DNA of 64,000 nt from Acheta domesticus (GCA_031308135.1 JAHLJT010009419.1:38681221-38745220), one strand, 5' to 3'; positions 1 to 13,009 are shown, counted from the first letter of the stretch. A program made the numbers and translations. Notes: generated by a model from the sequence alone, not told the origin.

Positions 1-3000
1 ACAGAAATGTTTCTTTCTCAAGGCAATTTTTTTGATTTAAAATGTCTTGTATATGTTGTTCAGTAAAAAACGCAACTCCTTTTCACCATGTTTTAAGACT
101 TTTTTAGGTAAATATACCCAATGGTAATTATTATTCTAATTTTTAGATTGTATTTCGCAATCTTCTTTAATTGATGCGACGAGTAAGGCGACAGTGATTT
201 TTCTTATGATGCATGTTTTGTTTCGAAGAGATTTTAAAGATGTGATTGAGTATCTTTGCTTTGAAATGACTATTTCTTCTTGCCTTCTTTCAACCAATAT
301 TTAAGGTCATTGTAATATTATAGAGAAGATATTTCTTGTGAAGGTGAAATCCATTTGTAATGCTCAGTATAAATCATTTCAAACATAATCTGATTTACGA
401 GACAGGAACGGCTGAAGGAAGTTCTTGCAATCCTCGAGTGCAAGTGCAGTTGCACTCCAGGAAGCAGCGAAGCCAGCGAAAGTAATTTAAGTGCGCAAGT
501 AACGAGGTTTAGATGCCATAAGGAAAACTTCATTCAAGTAGCCATTTCTCATCGTATGAAAATGAAAATGAAATTGAGATAAACCAAACGGCACATTTTC
601 CCCGTCCCAACACAAACTACAAAACTGTTTTGTTCCACAATATGCTAAAAAATAGTTCCAATGGGTGACTGAAACATTTTGAAACAACTTTGAAGAAATT
701 TTTAAACAGTGTGGCGAAATTTATGGTTTACTTCGGCTTGCAAAATGCAACTGTATCTTTTATTACCTCGAACCAGTCCAAGCGAGGCTCTATTAACATT
801 CTCGGCTCTACTCTGGAAGAGACAATGGTGTTTTAATGACCGGCCGAGAGCGAAGGTTTGCATTTCATGAGCTGTGCTCGCACTTGCACCTGACCTCATT
901 GGGAACGCCACCGCCGCCGCGGCCCCGCAACGCTCTCTGCACATGGGTCACCAGTTCTTTTCCACTAGCGGTGACGATTTAACATTTGCTGGAAGCGAAT
1001 TGCTATTGATAGGGAAAAGTTGATTTTGTCCATTTTATAGGAAACCAAATAAAAATTGTATTATGTTTAAGGTACCTATATATATCAAAGCCGTAACTTG
1101 AGAGATCCATTTATTTTCCTTTTTTTACACCTCAGTATTTTAGACAGATTTTTTTTTATTATTAAGAAATTACATAATTTCATTTACCACGTTTTGGATC
1201 ACATTGTGGCCCCAGCATCAGGTCAAATAGTTCATTATTACCAATAACGCTCCAATTCACAACATATAACCACAATAAATTGTGTAACTTAAACATTCTT
1301 CAAAAACAGTTTTATTCGTAATAATTAATGTTTTGCATGATGATAGGACCACAACGAGCGCGAAATGTTGTAAATGAAGGAAGTGATTATTAATAATAAA
1401 AAATGTTTGATTGATAAAGTTTCCAAATCCATTTTTAAGACACTTTTCTTGAGACGGTAACATAATATACTTATAAATCAAATTGTAATCATTTATTCTA
1501 TTTTACAATGTTTCGGTTTACCAATTTGTACCGGAAGAGGGAGACACTCATCTCCGAAAGTAGATCAAAGACGTAACTCGTAATAATTTGCATAATATTT
1601 TTGTTTTGAATTTATATTTCCTCGCAATGTTTACGACAAGTTTAGTTGTTTTTCTTGTGAATCACATAAAAATGCCTTGTTACATTTACGTGAACTCGAC
1701 ATTGATTTTCTAAGTGGCATTCAGAAACAAAAACTTTTGTCTACCCCTAACTCAGAATCATCCTTGATGCTGTCAAACTGCACCGCTCCAGCTTATCTGG
1801 CGTTTCGTAAGTCGCCTGCACTGAGCGCGAGACGATGTTGCTTCAATTGAATGCGTTCGGGGTTCGCAACCCGACCCAAGCGATGCGGCCAATTAGCGGC
1901 GACGGGGCTAGCGGTGACGTCAGCGCGACGGCCGCGGGCCGCGGACGCACGGTGCGGCTGAGACTCACGTCGAACAGTACTCTGTTATCTTTGTCGTGTT
2001 TCGTGCAGTGCACGGATGATGCAGGGCACTTCATCCTTCTTCACTTACCAGTGGCTAGAGAAAGTTCCCACAAGACGATGTTTTTGTTTTTTCTAATTAT
2101 GTTTTAGACAAACATTTGTAAACGCGGTTCATTTAGCATGCGTAGCGTTCTAAAAGTTCAATTTTTAGCACTAGTGCAATAAGTGAGACGATGCACAAGT
2201 TTTCAGATAATACGTTAATTCAAACAAAGAAAACAAAATACTTGCGTCTGACAGCATCAATTACTCCTGACCATTGTATTCATTGCATTGTGTCATTAAA
2301 ATAATTGTGTACTTGAATTAAAATGAACTGAAAGTCAGTAAGGCTGTCTAAAAAATAGTGTATGACACATGTGGTAAATGTGATTTTATTTTGCTTGTAG
2401 GATTGACCCACTTGGCCTAACGGCCTCATTTGGCAACTTTTCCTACTCGCAAATAAAATGTCACTTTTACTACACGTGTCGTAAATGACTATTTTATGAT
2501 TCACTCCTGTGTGTATAATTTTGCGTTGATTTACATTAAATTAATAAAGCACGTATTTTTAACTCATTAATATAATGATGTTAAAGATAGTTTTTCTGGA
2601 CACCGAGGAGACGTGACAACAAAATATGATTTTTGGTGTAATATTGTTGATGTATTCAGATTAGTAAAATGTAAATGATGTAAATAAAATGCCGTAAAGT
2701 TACCTCTTATTATTTTCAACAATTAGTTTATTATCTGACTCGGCATTCACACAGGTCTCACATTGGGGGAAAACAATTTCCTTGAGTTCTGTTAAAAATC
2801 AATTTTGCGTAATAAAATCTCAGCAGCTTCCGTTCCGTAAATTTCCGTGTCAATCACATTTTGTTCTGTTCGGAGAGGTATAACAGAACGTGTCCAGAGC
2901 CTCCCTTTGCGGGTTCTCCTTTTATCATTTTATGGGGGAAATCCCAGTTCTGGGCATGTGATCGGAGCTCACGTCGCATTGGGGGACACGACTCGCAAAT

Positions 3001-5540
3001 CATATCGCCCCAGAGGATCGAATTACCCACTGGCCGAATGTAGGCAAATGAAATTACGTTTGCATTGTTACCCTACAAATTTAAGTCGATTTATGTTCAT
3101 AACCTGAGGCCCTGCATGAAAAAAAATGTTTTTGTTTTTGCGATATGAACTTCATCACTTGTTCCTATTACTGAGCCACCGCTTTACAGAGATGTAGTGT
3201 AGATATGTTTACAGATTCTGTGGCAATTCGAGATAAAAATATCTTCGCGCTTGCATTATGAATTATCTTGTAATTATATTTCTCTCTAATGAGTAAATTC
3301 TATGCGTAAATGAGAATATGACGTTTCAATTAATGGTAAAACGAGTTACGCCAGAGAAATAAGTTTTGGAGCTTTTATGTTTGTTTACCTAAAATTAACG
3401 TTAGTTTCTTTTAACTGAGAATGTTTCTATTCAACGCTGTAAAGCAAAGTGAGTTTCTTGTGAATTTCATGAAGTTCACTGTGGTAGCTCCTAAACTCAA
3501 ACTCCTTTTTTAAAGTCAGATGAAGGCCACTCACTTCACACTTTTTCGGTAATCCATCTTCTTTCTAAATGATGCCTATTTTAATAAAAAGGGCAGTTTT
3601 GCATATTTTGTACGCATGTGTAGAATTTTTCTAAATAAATGACGTTCAAGTATGTGAATATAACAGACGGTTAAAGATAAGAATTAGTAGTACAAAATAA
3701 TAATAATCATAAGTAGTAATTTGAGCATCATTCATGAACTCACAGCATATTGAAAACCAAAACCAAAATAGTTCTTTAAATTGAAGATGTAGTAACATCG
3801 TGATCGAGTTGTTCAATGAGTCTTAGAAAAGCAAAAAATCAACAGAGGCAATAGCTTCTAACATACTTCGGCTTCTTCAGTAGAATCCGACAGCTGCCCT
3901 TCCGATAATTGTGTCTACACTGGAGTGAAACTGTTTTGCCAATTTTCAGTAAAAAACAGTAAAAAAACCGTTGTCGAAGTACGAACTTGCGATTGGAGGC
4001 TTCATTTGTTTATTTTGCTAAATTACAAATGATTTGGAAGCAAGGGGGCAAATTTATAAGAAAACATCGACAAGCTAGACATAAAATCGATTTTTCGCCA
4101 TGAATGCGGTTCGTCTTGAAAGCGGTTCTTCCGGCCGTTATTGGTTTGTCGCGCACATGAATAAAATGCGACAGTTTTGGAAATGAAGTGTTCATTGCCA
4201 GAGATATCTTTCATAGACCCTTCTCGTTTCTTTTCGCTTCGTTGAAAGAGGAGTATCTACAAGCAAAGCAAGCTTTCGAACGTCAATTGCTATTTTTGCT
4301 ACCAAAGACGTATACATCTTCTTCTGCTCTTACCAATTATGGTGTTTTGCAACCTTCTAAACTTTCGCGACTTTAATATGCTTCTCTTCCGAGGAAGTGT
4401 TTCCTGAAGATAAGATATGCAGTTGTTTTTGCAATAAGACCTTCATATTTCACTATCACATTAATGTTTAAGTGTTAATCTCTGCCATATATTCTGTAGT
4501 TCTTCGATAATAAATTATGATGAACCTTTCCCCACGATTTCTTACGAAATTACTCTATTTTGCTTGTAAAACGTCCAATGCATTTAAACTTCATCTAACT
4601 TCAATGGTTTGTAACAATAAAATGTCAGGTGATTTAAAATATGTAAAAAATAATTTCTATTTTCGCTCAACACAGTTTTCATTGACTTATGTATGGTACC
4701 GAATGGTTACGTTTTATATGTTAATACATTCTAATTCCTCGGTATAACTTTTAGTGAAATTAAGAACTGTTTTGTTTATGAATGATGGATTAGATCAGAA
4801 CACAAGGATTTTATTTATCCTTCATGATTATGGAAACCTTTCCTACGAGCGTAGCTCTGTTCACGTACTTCATAACACTCCGTATATGCTCCATCCATCA
4901 AGTGACTAGTCACTTTTCATCATAAGATCAGGTAGTCAAACTTTATAGTCGCGTACGCCGTGGCTTTCCCGGCTTAGCCAAAATGATAGATCGACCTTTT
5001 CAATACATTTAAATTTTAAGTGTGGTTACTTTCTGAAATCTGTATTCTGACTTCTGATGACAAGACACAAACTAATGAATATTTATCCCTAAAAGACAAA
5101 TCGAGTGTATCGAAAATGGCTGTTAGATTTCCTTATGTCATACGGCTTGCATTTAACATCTAGCAAAGTTCAACAAGATACATCTCCTCTTGTTGAAATT
5201 TCTTTTATAAATGAAGAATCTGATAATTAAAAGTCTACCAAACTTGATCAATAAACTTCAAACTTCGTATAATTCACAAGTACAGCAACTACTTGTTACG
5301 CAGCTCAATTGAATTAATAATTGTCACGACAATTCACAACAATTCAACACATTATAACAGGTACTTATGACTTGAGCTGTAGAATTAGCAGACCACAAGA
5401 TGCATTCACACAGCGTTTTCAACAGTCACATTTGCCGTCCTCGTACGGAGAAAGTGAACAACCCGTCTCTTAGGAGGTGCTCCGTGCCTGACCTTGTTCT
5501 TGATTCCCGGAAGCGGCGACTACAACAGGACGATTAAGAG
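1..5540. other. AT-rich non-coding stretch, probably intron 2, with one GC island
   Basis: No exon or RNA gene was recognised. Open frames here are under about 95 codons and have no family resemblance. The only distinct object is the GC-rich block near 1835-1975, listed separately. If the GH18 gene continues past base 1, this stretch lies inside its second intron. Confidence 0.5.
1835..1997. promoter_or_regulatory. GC-rich island with CRE palindrome and GATA-like site
   Basis: A short CpG-rich block in AT-rich DNA contains AATTAGC (1891-1897), GGGCTAGCGG (about 1905-1914), a perfect CRE palindrome TGACGTCA (1915-1922) and an 18-mer CTCTGTTATCTTTGTCGT (1980-1997) with a GATA-like core. The same CTAGCGG, CRE and 18-mer modules recur near 7.2 kb. 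TATCTGGCG also lies just upstream at 1794-1802. A regulatory role is inference. Confidence 0.4.
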
Positions 5541-5544
5541 AGAC

Positions 5545-5800
5545 CCGAGATAAATAACGCGGGCGAGCGGCGGGCGCGGGTGGGGGCGGGGGCGGGGGCG
5601 CGGCCCGGAAGGGCGGACGCGGCTCCTGTGGCAGCTGCTACCACGGAGAGGCAGGTGGCAGGTGGCGGGCAAAGGAAATCGCAGCGGGACACGATTGCCC
5701 AAGTGCGTATGCGTGAGGTCGAATAACCACCTTTCAACGTGTTTCATGGAGAGGGGGTTTGCTCGTGGCGTATTTTCTATCGTATATAAGCCATCCATTG
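5545..5800 (+). promoter_or_regulatory. CpG island with G-run cluster and downstream TATA-like box
   Basis: Bases 5570-5606 form a run of G-tracts (GGGTGGGGGCGGGGGCGGGGG) able to form a G-quadruplex. The island has an AGATAA site at about 5548-5553. About 180 bp downstream is TATATAAG (5783-5790). Island plus TATA box resembles a promoter, but no convincing exon follows, so this could equally be chance in an intron. Confidence 0.25.
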
Positions 5801-6010
5801 CTGGGGGCTGGGCAATCCACATGGAATTTGTGGTGGACAAATTGAGCTCTGGGGAATTTTCTCGGGGTTCTCTCGTCTCCCCTGCCTCTCATTCCACTAT
5901 TTCTCCAACATTTGCCCGACCATCGTTATCAGTATCATGTAGGTGGTCATTACATCATATCACATGAGCCTCAATAGCTTCAACTGTTGAAAGAAAAACC
6001 GAAAACGCCA

Positions 6011-6165
6011 TTGAATGAATATGAATGCAATTGAATAAATAGGAATGCAATTGAATGAATAGGAATGCAATTGAATGGATAGGAATGCAATTGAATGAAT
6101 GAATGGATTGCGATTGAATAAATTAATGAATGAATAGAATACAATTGAATGAATGAATAGATTCA
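6011..6165. repeat. 20-bp minisatellite, about 7 units
   Basis: Four units of exactly 20 bp (TTGAATGAATAGGAATGCAA and variants) run from 6011 to 6090, followed by three degenerate, unequal units to about 6165. The apparent minus-strand reading frame over it is a by-product of the repeat having few stops. Confidence 0.85.
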
Positions 6166-6224
6166 TGACAGGGAATTGAATATAGCTATTTATTAGGCTC
6201 AAAAATCCGCATCGGGAGAAAATA

Positions 6225-6375
6225 TCAGAATGCATTGTGACTCTTTAAAAAAAAACACAAGCCAAAATTTTAGTTTCTGATTATTTGAAAACAGCCACAA
6301 TGCTTTCTGACACTTTGAAAACAGACATAATACGTTCTGGCGCTTTGAAACAACTAGAACGCCTGGGGTTGTTTT
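6225..6375. repeat. Degenerate tandem repeat, about 30-bp period
   Basis: Three to four loosely related units each hold a TTCTGxxxxTTTGAAA segment followed by an A-rich stretch (for example around 6308-6352). It directly follows the 20-bp minisatellite. Confidence 0.45.
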
Positions 6376-7159
6376 GAAGTATAGCGGTTGTGCAAGCTTT
6401 TTGTATTTTTTAACCAAGTAACAAAACAAAATTTAATTTGGTACTTGGTTAATCGTAATTATTTTGCTCTCCATATGTTTTCTGTGAAACTATTAGACTT
6501 TTTTCTAACTTCTATTAAATGTCGATAAAAGAGCCTCTTCTTTACACAAACTGCGAGCATATTAAATGAATGATTTAATGGAAATAACCAAACCTTGAAT
6601 CAAAGGTGTTATGTCACGATTTTAACCCTGAGGCAAATGAATTTTTAATGCGTGGAACCGAGAAAAAATGTAAATAAAAGTATAGAAAGAAAACATGCCC
6701 GATGCTAAGTGCTTGAGTTATTGGCAATTGTCCTCCAGACCATTTTCCCAAAATATTTTTTCTCAAAACATTTGTACAAAAGTTACTTCAAACATTTCAT
6801 CATTTTCAGAATATACAGCACTTTTTAAGTATTTTGATGAGACTCGCCGTTTGAGAAAATTCTAAATCTAAATTTCAGCAATTGTTTTGTACACAATAGT
6901 TTCCTTCGAAAGAGTGTATTTTTGTTCTACACAAACATTAATTTAACAGTAATATCGGTTTTATTTATTTATTTTAGGCCGATTTTTAACATGGCCATCA
7001 TCTTTAGATAAAATTTACACTCATTTATCCTATATATAACTTTGTGAAGTTGAATGTCTCTTAGCAGATGGATAATGTTGTTGCGTTCCATTTATATGCA
7101 AGTGCTGTGTTTATGTATGTGTGTGTATGCACAAACATACATACACCCTTCTATAATAA

Positions 7160-7620
7160 TTCCCCCTCTGTTATCTTTGTCGTCCGTTGCCCCGTGGAAG
7201 AGCACAGTCGGGCTAGCGGAGCGTGACGTCACCGGGCGGCCCACGTGCGCTTCCACGCGTGAGGACACGCGGCGACGGGCGAGGGGGCGGGGACGGAGCG
7301 TCTGGCGATGGCGGCGGCGGAGAAAGTGGTCGCCCCAGCGATACACATCTCGCGCCGCCGCCGCCGCCGCCGCCGGAGGAAAGCGACTGGGCGAGGGCGG
7401 GGGCAGCCGCGCCCACCTGCACTTCCTATTGTCCGCCGCCCGCGCCGGCGGAAAGTGCGTACGTGGAGGCGGTTCGCTCGCCCCAGGAAGCGCCTTTCCC
7501 TGCCACGCCCGGGTTCGATTTCCGACTCGCCCGCCTGTGCCTGCGGCTGCAGCGGCTGCTCCTGCTCAGCGTTTCACTTGCGGAACCGTCGCGGGCGGAT
7601 GGCTGAGAGTTTGCGAGTAA
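7160..7620. promoter_or_regulatory. CpG island with CRE palindrome, GATA-like 18-mer and GCC triplet run
   Basis: Strongly CpG-rich. It contains CTCTGTTATCTTTGTCGT (7166-7183), GGGCTAGCGG (about 7210-7219), TGACGTCA (7224-7231), an E-box CACGTG (about 7242) and a (GCC)n run at 7353-7376. Several overlapping open frames exist on both strands, including one of 188 codons, but they are low-complexity Arg/Ala/Pro sequence expected from GC-rich DNA, so I do not call a gene. Confidence 0.4.
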
Positions 7621-7639
7621 ATTTCTCAGTGCATATCAC

Positions 7640-10180
7640 TTGCGCAAGCGTCTGCCCTATTTCAGTAGTATAGACGAGTTTTTGGGGCTCTCACATGCAA
7701 CCAATGCATATAAATGGGGTCTCTAAAGAAACAGAATTTTAGAGAGACGAGCCTAATTGCACTATGAAGGATTCGTTGAAAAAAATGCATCTAAATATTC
7801 ATGTTAAATACAACACGCAACACTCGAGCAGCATTGTTAAAGTTTATATAGTTAAATAACTCTTACACGAAGCGTTCTGGGATCTTAAAACCTGGAATTG
7901 TAAGTCCTATATTCTCAATGAAATGTTTCTCACACCGTAATCTGCAGGATGTGATCTTTTTGAACAAAAAATTACATTTTTGTTCGTCCGGCGCTTCTCG
8001 ATACTACCCCACATATTCAAGACATGCAGAATCTGCAACTAAATTGCAAGTAAATTAAATACTTGAAATTCTATGAGATTGAATTGCACGAAGGTGTACC
8101 TCTCTGTTCGGTAATAAAATTAAATCATATTGCAAAGAGTAGGGTTGTACTTGCTCGGTTCTGTATTGTCGCATGAACAACTTCACTTAGCCTTTTCCAG
8201 AGTAAAACGCTTTTTTAGTATTTTTTGTGACAACCAATGAAACCGAAAAACAGTCAAGGAAGATTGTATAATTACTTCAAATCTTATTTTTAAGGAAGTG
8301 TTGTGAATTGTTTCAAGGACGTTTTTATAATACTGAATAAAAACGTATCGAAAACTTGTTTCACTAATCAATTTCATTGCTTTTTATTCTTACATGATAT
8401 CCAGTAAGAGCATTGGAAGTTACCTTATAATTTTTTTAAACAAATAAACACGTTTTGTTAACGACTTTCCCTCTTAATATGGAAATGGAAGGATAGAAAA
8501 GAGAATGGGATTTATCATGTGAGAGATGTAGTAAGGTTGCGATAGTTTTCAACTGGTTATGAGCTCATACAATGGCACAATAAGAATTAGTTTCGAGAGG
8601 GGCTACAGGTGTAATGTTCAGCCAACTTGATGTTTAGTTATTCATAATTTTTCACATTGCTAAATTCAAATTTATTTTTATTTGCTGATTTATATGCATT
8701 TATTCAGGCCTAAGTTGCTCATTGGTAACGTACTAGCTTCCCGTGGTGTGATCTTGGCCGGGGCAATTATAAAATTGTAGCTTTCCCTTAAAACCATCTC
8801 AGTTTATGTGGTTGTGTTGAAGAAAAGCTCAGGCAGGTAGGCCGTCGTACCCTATTGTAGGAAATAAAAATTCATGAAATCAATACCCACATTGTACTTT
8901 TTTCATTATGGAGTTTCGTTTAAAAACAAAAAGAATGATAAATTGACAAAACGGATTATATACAATAAAAATACACAGAGTTGTAACAAATAAGTATTTG
9001 AAGATCTAACATCACGGCATTGACATACATGGTTTCATGATATTGTGATAATTCACCTTACAATTTTCATAAAAACGCAGTTTTAGTTGTTCCATCGCTT
9101 TTTCTGGAGTGCTCTATGTTCTGTCTTTACAACTCATTAGTTGACTGAACGTTCGACAACTCACAGAGAAGTCGAAGCTGCTCCATTAGCAAACAATCTG
9201 GTGTGGACATCATTATGTTGCCAAGTGGAACCAGAATAAGTACTGGAATGCTGCTCTCAGTATAGAAAGTAGACATTTTGCACCAGTGCCAATTAGGGTG
9301 CAGCTTGACATATAGAACAAATTGGTGTCAACACGTTACTCAATTCATTCACGATATACATTGGAAGCCTTCCAAGGGATCATGTTATTCTTTGGGGCGA
9401 AAAGTGAATGCTGGTTGCTAAACATTCATATTATTTTCACGTTCTTTTTTGCCTCGCAGTCGGCATTTCACCAAGAGATTAAAATCATTCAGTTGCTTAC
9501 ACCATTCCTTTCTGCTCTTCTAAGAATATTTTTTGTTCCCGTTCTATACTCGTTCATGTCAAGTTTTCTTTTCAAAGTAAAAATATATCATTATTGACTT
9601 TGCTAAGGAGCGTGATTTACCTTAATATTTCCTCTCATTCTTTCTCTTTTTATATTTATTTTCTTCTAAATTAGTGACTTTTCTCTCTCACAGTCCATTT
9701 TTTAGTTTTTCTAGTCGGAAAGCATCTCCACAGAAAATGGTTTATTTTTTGGAGATCGAATAGTACATCTTTAAGACGAGAATCACCAGTGTTGACAACA
9801 TCATGAATTTAAATCGAAAGAAAGCCTTGGCAGCTTTGCCGTCACCAGTCTATGTGATGAAGCACCAAAGACCTTCAGAAACGGACATAGCAGGCCATGG
9901 AAACATTGCATACACTGCGAGAGAAAAAAACGCATCGAATAGTCAGACTACCCTTCAAACAAAATTAATCTTCTATGGATTTTGAATTAAATTGTCAGAC
10001 AACACGTTTGTTCCTCGTCACTTAAAATTAAAACCGCTTTCAGTCTATTTGTTGTCGTTCATAGTGTTGTGATATTTTCATTTCCACCTTCCCAATTTAG
10101 TTTTAGTGCAATTTCTGCAGCTGCAATTCCATTCTGTTCCTCATTCCTCTTTTGGCTGTTCGATCTCTCCATTGCATTGC
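7640..10180. other. AT-rich non-coding stretch
   Basis: No exon, RNA gene or recognised repeat was seen. The 91-codon frame at 9322-9597 has no recognisable family features and a hydrophobic, AT-driven composition. Confidence 0.5.
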
Positions 10181-10189
10181 ACGCCCTTC

Positions 10190-10650
10190 CCCCGCACCAA
10201 TCAGCTCCAAGCGTGGCAAGCGTTCCCCGCGGGCGCCGGAGCATCATTATTTCAGGGGACCGCGCAAGTAGCCCTGCGGAGCGCCTCGCCTGCCGCCCGA
10301 TGCGCGGGGCGGCGGGAGGCGACGGGAGGGTAGACAGGCAAGCACGCGGGGCGGGGAGGGGAGGGGAGGGGACGAGGAAGGGTGGGGGAGGGCCGGGCGA
10401 GGCTCGCGCCAATCGCCCCAACAGAGCTCTGGGCGCTCGGCGGGCGATCGGCGCGTCACCTCATGCATCATGCAAGTGCCGCTGCCGGATTTCTCACGAG
10501 CAGTGAGGCGCAGTATAGATGGCGGCAGTGGGGAAGGTAGTGGGGGTAAAGGCGGTGACTGTGGTGGTGGCGGGAACGGGGGCTGTGGTGTTAACGCTGG
10601 CGGCAGAGGGATGGAGAGGCGAGGGGCGGCGATGGTAGTGTTTGTTGGAA
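10190..10650. promoter_or_regulatory. CpG island with G-quadruplex-prone tract
   Basis: A GC-rich block with clustered G-runs at 10348-10395 (GGGGCGGGGAGGGGAGGGG) and GATGGCGGC (about 10518), which resembles a YY1/PHO core. The open frames on both strands are low-complexity Gly/Arg/Pro. Island identity is visible; function is unknown. Confidence 0.35.
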
Positions 10651-11322
10651 GCTGCGGTCGTTCCAGTCCTCTCCAATTCCGTGTTATGCGCTTCACTCGT
10701 CAACATCCACCGAATATCTAATTTCAGGCATAATTTCTCTCTAATATCTCATTAAAACTTTCTCCAAATATTTTCTCCTAATTTGCTGATATTTCAACAC
10801 ATCTCTCGGAAATCCTTCTCTTGCATGTCTCACCTGACTTTCTGAACGAGAAAAATGTTCTTGAAAAAGAAAACTATATCAGTTTTGCTGTCTTCAGTCT
10901 TAAATTGTATAACTTTTGACACAATGGAAAGTAAAAGCTTTCGTGAAATCTGCAAAAGTGAATTTACTAGTTCGTAATTGGTTTACAAATTTCGTATTAT
11001 CACATCCCGCGTAAAAGACGAGTTTTCACTTGTCATACACCATTAGGAGATACCAAACAAGCGAAACGAAACTAATTTTACTAATGAGTAAAACGGTGAT
11101 AGCCATGTGCATTGAAACATAATTATAGGCTAATACGTGGTTACGTGAGGATAATGCTTAATTAATTTTGATCTTTCATCGAAAGTATCTACCCTGAGGA
11201 TCCAGCGTTCTACGTACGTTGTCACTCTATTCGTCGTCCTTTTCTACTCTCATGACGCCGCGTTTCCATTTCGACCGGTGCCAGCGGCGGCACTTCCCTC
11301 CCCCGCGTCCGCCCACGCGCCT

Positions 11323-11378
11323 CCGCTCAATTAGCGCAGCGACCGCGACGCCATCTGCGCGGGCGGCGCCCGCATCGG
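11323..11378 (+). repeat. GC-rich module, copy 1 (shared with 12948-13009)
   Basis: CCGCTCAATTAGCGCAGCG begins a block that continues with GCCATCTGCGC and GCCCGCATC. It matches 12948-13009 with few substitutions and one small insertion. It lies inside a CpG island (about 11255-11430). Confidence 0.75.
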
Positions 11379-11959
11379 ACGACGCGCGACGCGTTCCATT
11401 CTCCCTCGGAGGGTGGACCTCGGCCGGGTCTTCGGCACCAATGGGTTGGAAGACACAGATGGGTTATGGGGTACCACTGCTGGTTGGCTACTGGGAAAGG
11501 TAAAAGCATTTTGATTTGATTTATTTTTCGCCAAAAAATAGTAAAATGTATGTAATATATGGGAAAGAAGTATAATATTTTTCTTGAGTTCTGGAATTCC
11601 TACTCCACTCTTTTACTACATATAGGTTAGTAACGAATAAAAGTACCCCAAAAGCGGGAATAGCAACGTTTGAAAACTAGAAATGTTCACTATCGAGTTA
11701 AAGAAAACGTTTTTGCAACTACGAATTTGATTTTATAGAATTGCTAAAAAAATAGCACACTCCCGGACCCATATCCCCCGCAAATAGCAAAATGAAAGCT
11801 CAACAAAACGTTTGCATAGTGAAGCTACATTTATAGTATGTCCAGAAGCAAAAAAGGGACAATCTCAGCATTTGCTCACTGAACATGGAAAACTAGACAA
11901 GAAACTTAATGAAGATAGGGACATTTACATAGAAGCTGCCTAAAGGGATGACTGAAATT

Positions 11960-12610
11960 GAAATATTTCTGAAACAAAGTGAACTTAATTTAGAGTTTAG
12001 TTCATTTATATGGATATATCGTTTGAGGTTTGAGTGAAATAAGAGACTCAGAAATTTTGCTACCTTATCCTCCGCCAATGGTGCATTGCTTGTTTGAAAT
12101 TCAAAAGTGCATTGAAACCGTTTTTTCTTCGTTTACTTTTAATATGGTTGAAACATCTGAAATTGTACTGCTTGTTTGCGCAAAGAATATTCGTGTCATC
12201 AGCAAACAAAACTGTTCTTCCCTTTTCACTGGATGAGGCTACATCGTTTACGAATAAAAGAAGGGCGACGAAGCTTAATAGCGGACCCTGCGGTGCCCCA
12301 CGCTTGCTTGAAAAAGAATAGGAAAGACCATTAAATAATGCTCTTTCGTACCATTGTGGTACTTCTATCCTTTGCGATTAATGTTTAAGGGACGAGAATA
12401 ATCCAGTTTAGGGCAACACCACGATGTAAAGGTATTCTTTCGTGTTAAGGTAATTTAGAAAACAAAATATTGTGGTAAATGACATCAGAAGCTTTCACAA
12501 TATCTAAACATTTTTCAATAGATCCTTAACTTTTAATCATTGATGCAGTAACATCTTTGAGAAAAGAAAATAATAGCCATTTCCATATACATTGATTTTC
12601 TAAATCTATG
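11960..12610 (-). pseudogene. Degenerate reverse transcriptase of a non-LTR retrotransposon (Jockey/CR1/L2-like)
   Basis: Reading the minus strand from 12610 downward gives, in order and in shifting frames, the landmarks of a non-LTR reverse transcriptase. A FRK segment is followed by SFLKDVTASM, then LDIVKASDVIYHNILFSKL (equivalent of the LDLSKAFDxVxHxxLLxKL motif). Next come GAPQGPLLSFVALLLFVNDV (equivalent of the VPQGSxLGPLLFxxYxNDL motif) and GRTVLFADDTNIL with the catalytic ADD box (about 12190-12225). Last is KFLSLLFHSNLKRYIHIN (equivalent of KFLGxxxDxxLxWxxHI). Stops and at least two frameshifts separate the blocks, so the copy is dead and old. Order and spacing match the palm-to-thumb part of the family. 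The clade is not certain. Confidence 0.8.
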
Positions 12611-12947
12611 TTGAGAGACTAAAAACACAAAAGTATAATTGCATCCTACCGGACACAAGTCTTGCGACGTTGTATGATAAATTTCTCTTGTATATCTTTA
12701 TATTATCTCCGCGCATTTAGCGTTTGAAACAACAGAAATTTAAAAAATTAAGTTCATCATAACATATAATTTAAAATCAGCTCTGAACTTCTTTATTCTC
12801 CATCTTGCCCTTCTTGTCCACATTTTGCTCCATATTTTCATTCTTCTATTTTCTGGCCTTTTATCTCAATTTTTTTCATCTGCTCATCCTCGTCTTCCTC
12901 CCTTGCCCACCACATAACTCCTATCTCCCGTGTTCGTTCACGCCGCC

Positions 12948-13009
12948 CCGCTCAATTAGCGCAGCGGCCGCGATGCCATCTGCGCAGGCGGGGCGGTGCC
13001 CGCATCCGG
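12948..13009 (+). repeat. GC-rich module, copy 2 (shared with 11323-11378)
   Basis: Repeats CCGCTCAATTAGCGCAGCG, GCCATCTGCGC and GCCCGCATC in the same order and orientation as copy 1, about 1.6 kb away, within another CpG island (about 12935-13085). Confidence 0.75.

Noticed and set aside
5783..5830. TATATAAG as a definite promoter
   Set aside because: No exon or start codon with coding character follows; kept only as a weak candidate.
7054..7620. 188-codon plus-strand frame in the 7.2-kb CpG island
   Set aside because: Arg/Ala/Gly low-complexity in GC-rich DNA, with equally open overlapping frames on both strands.
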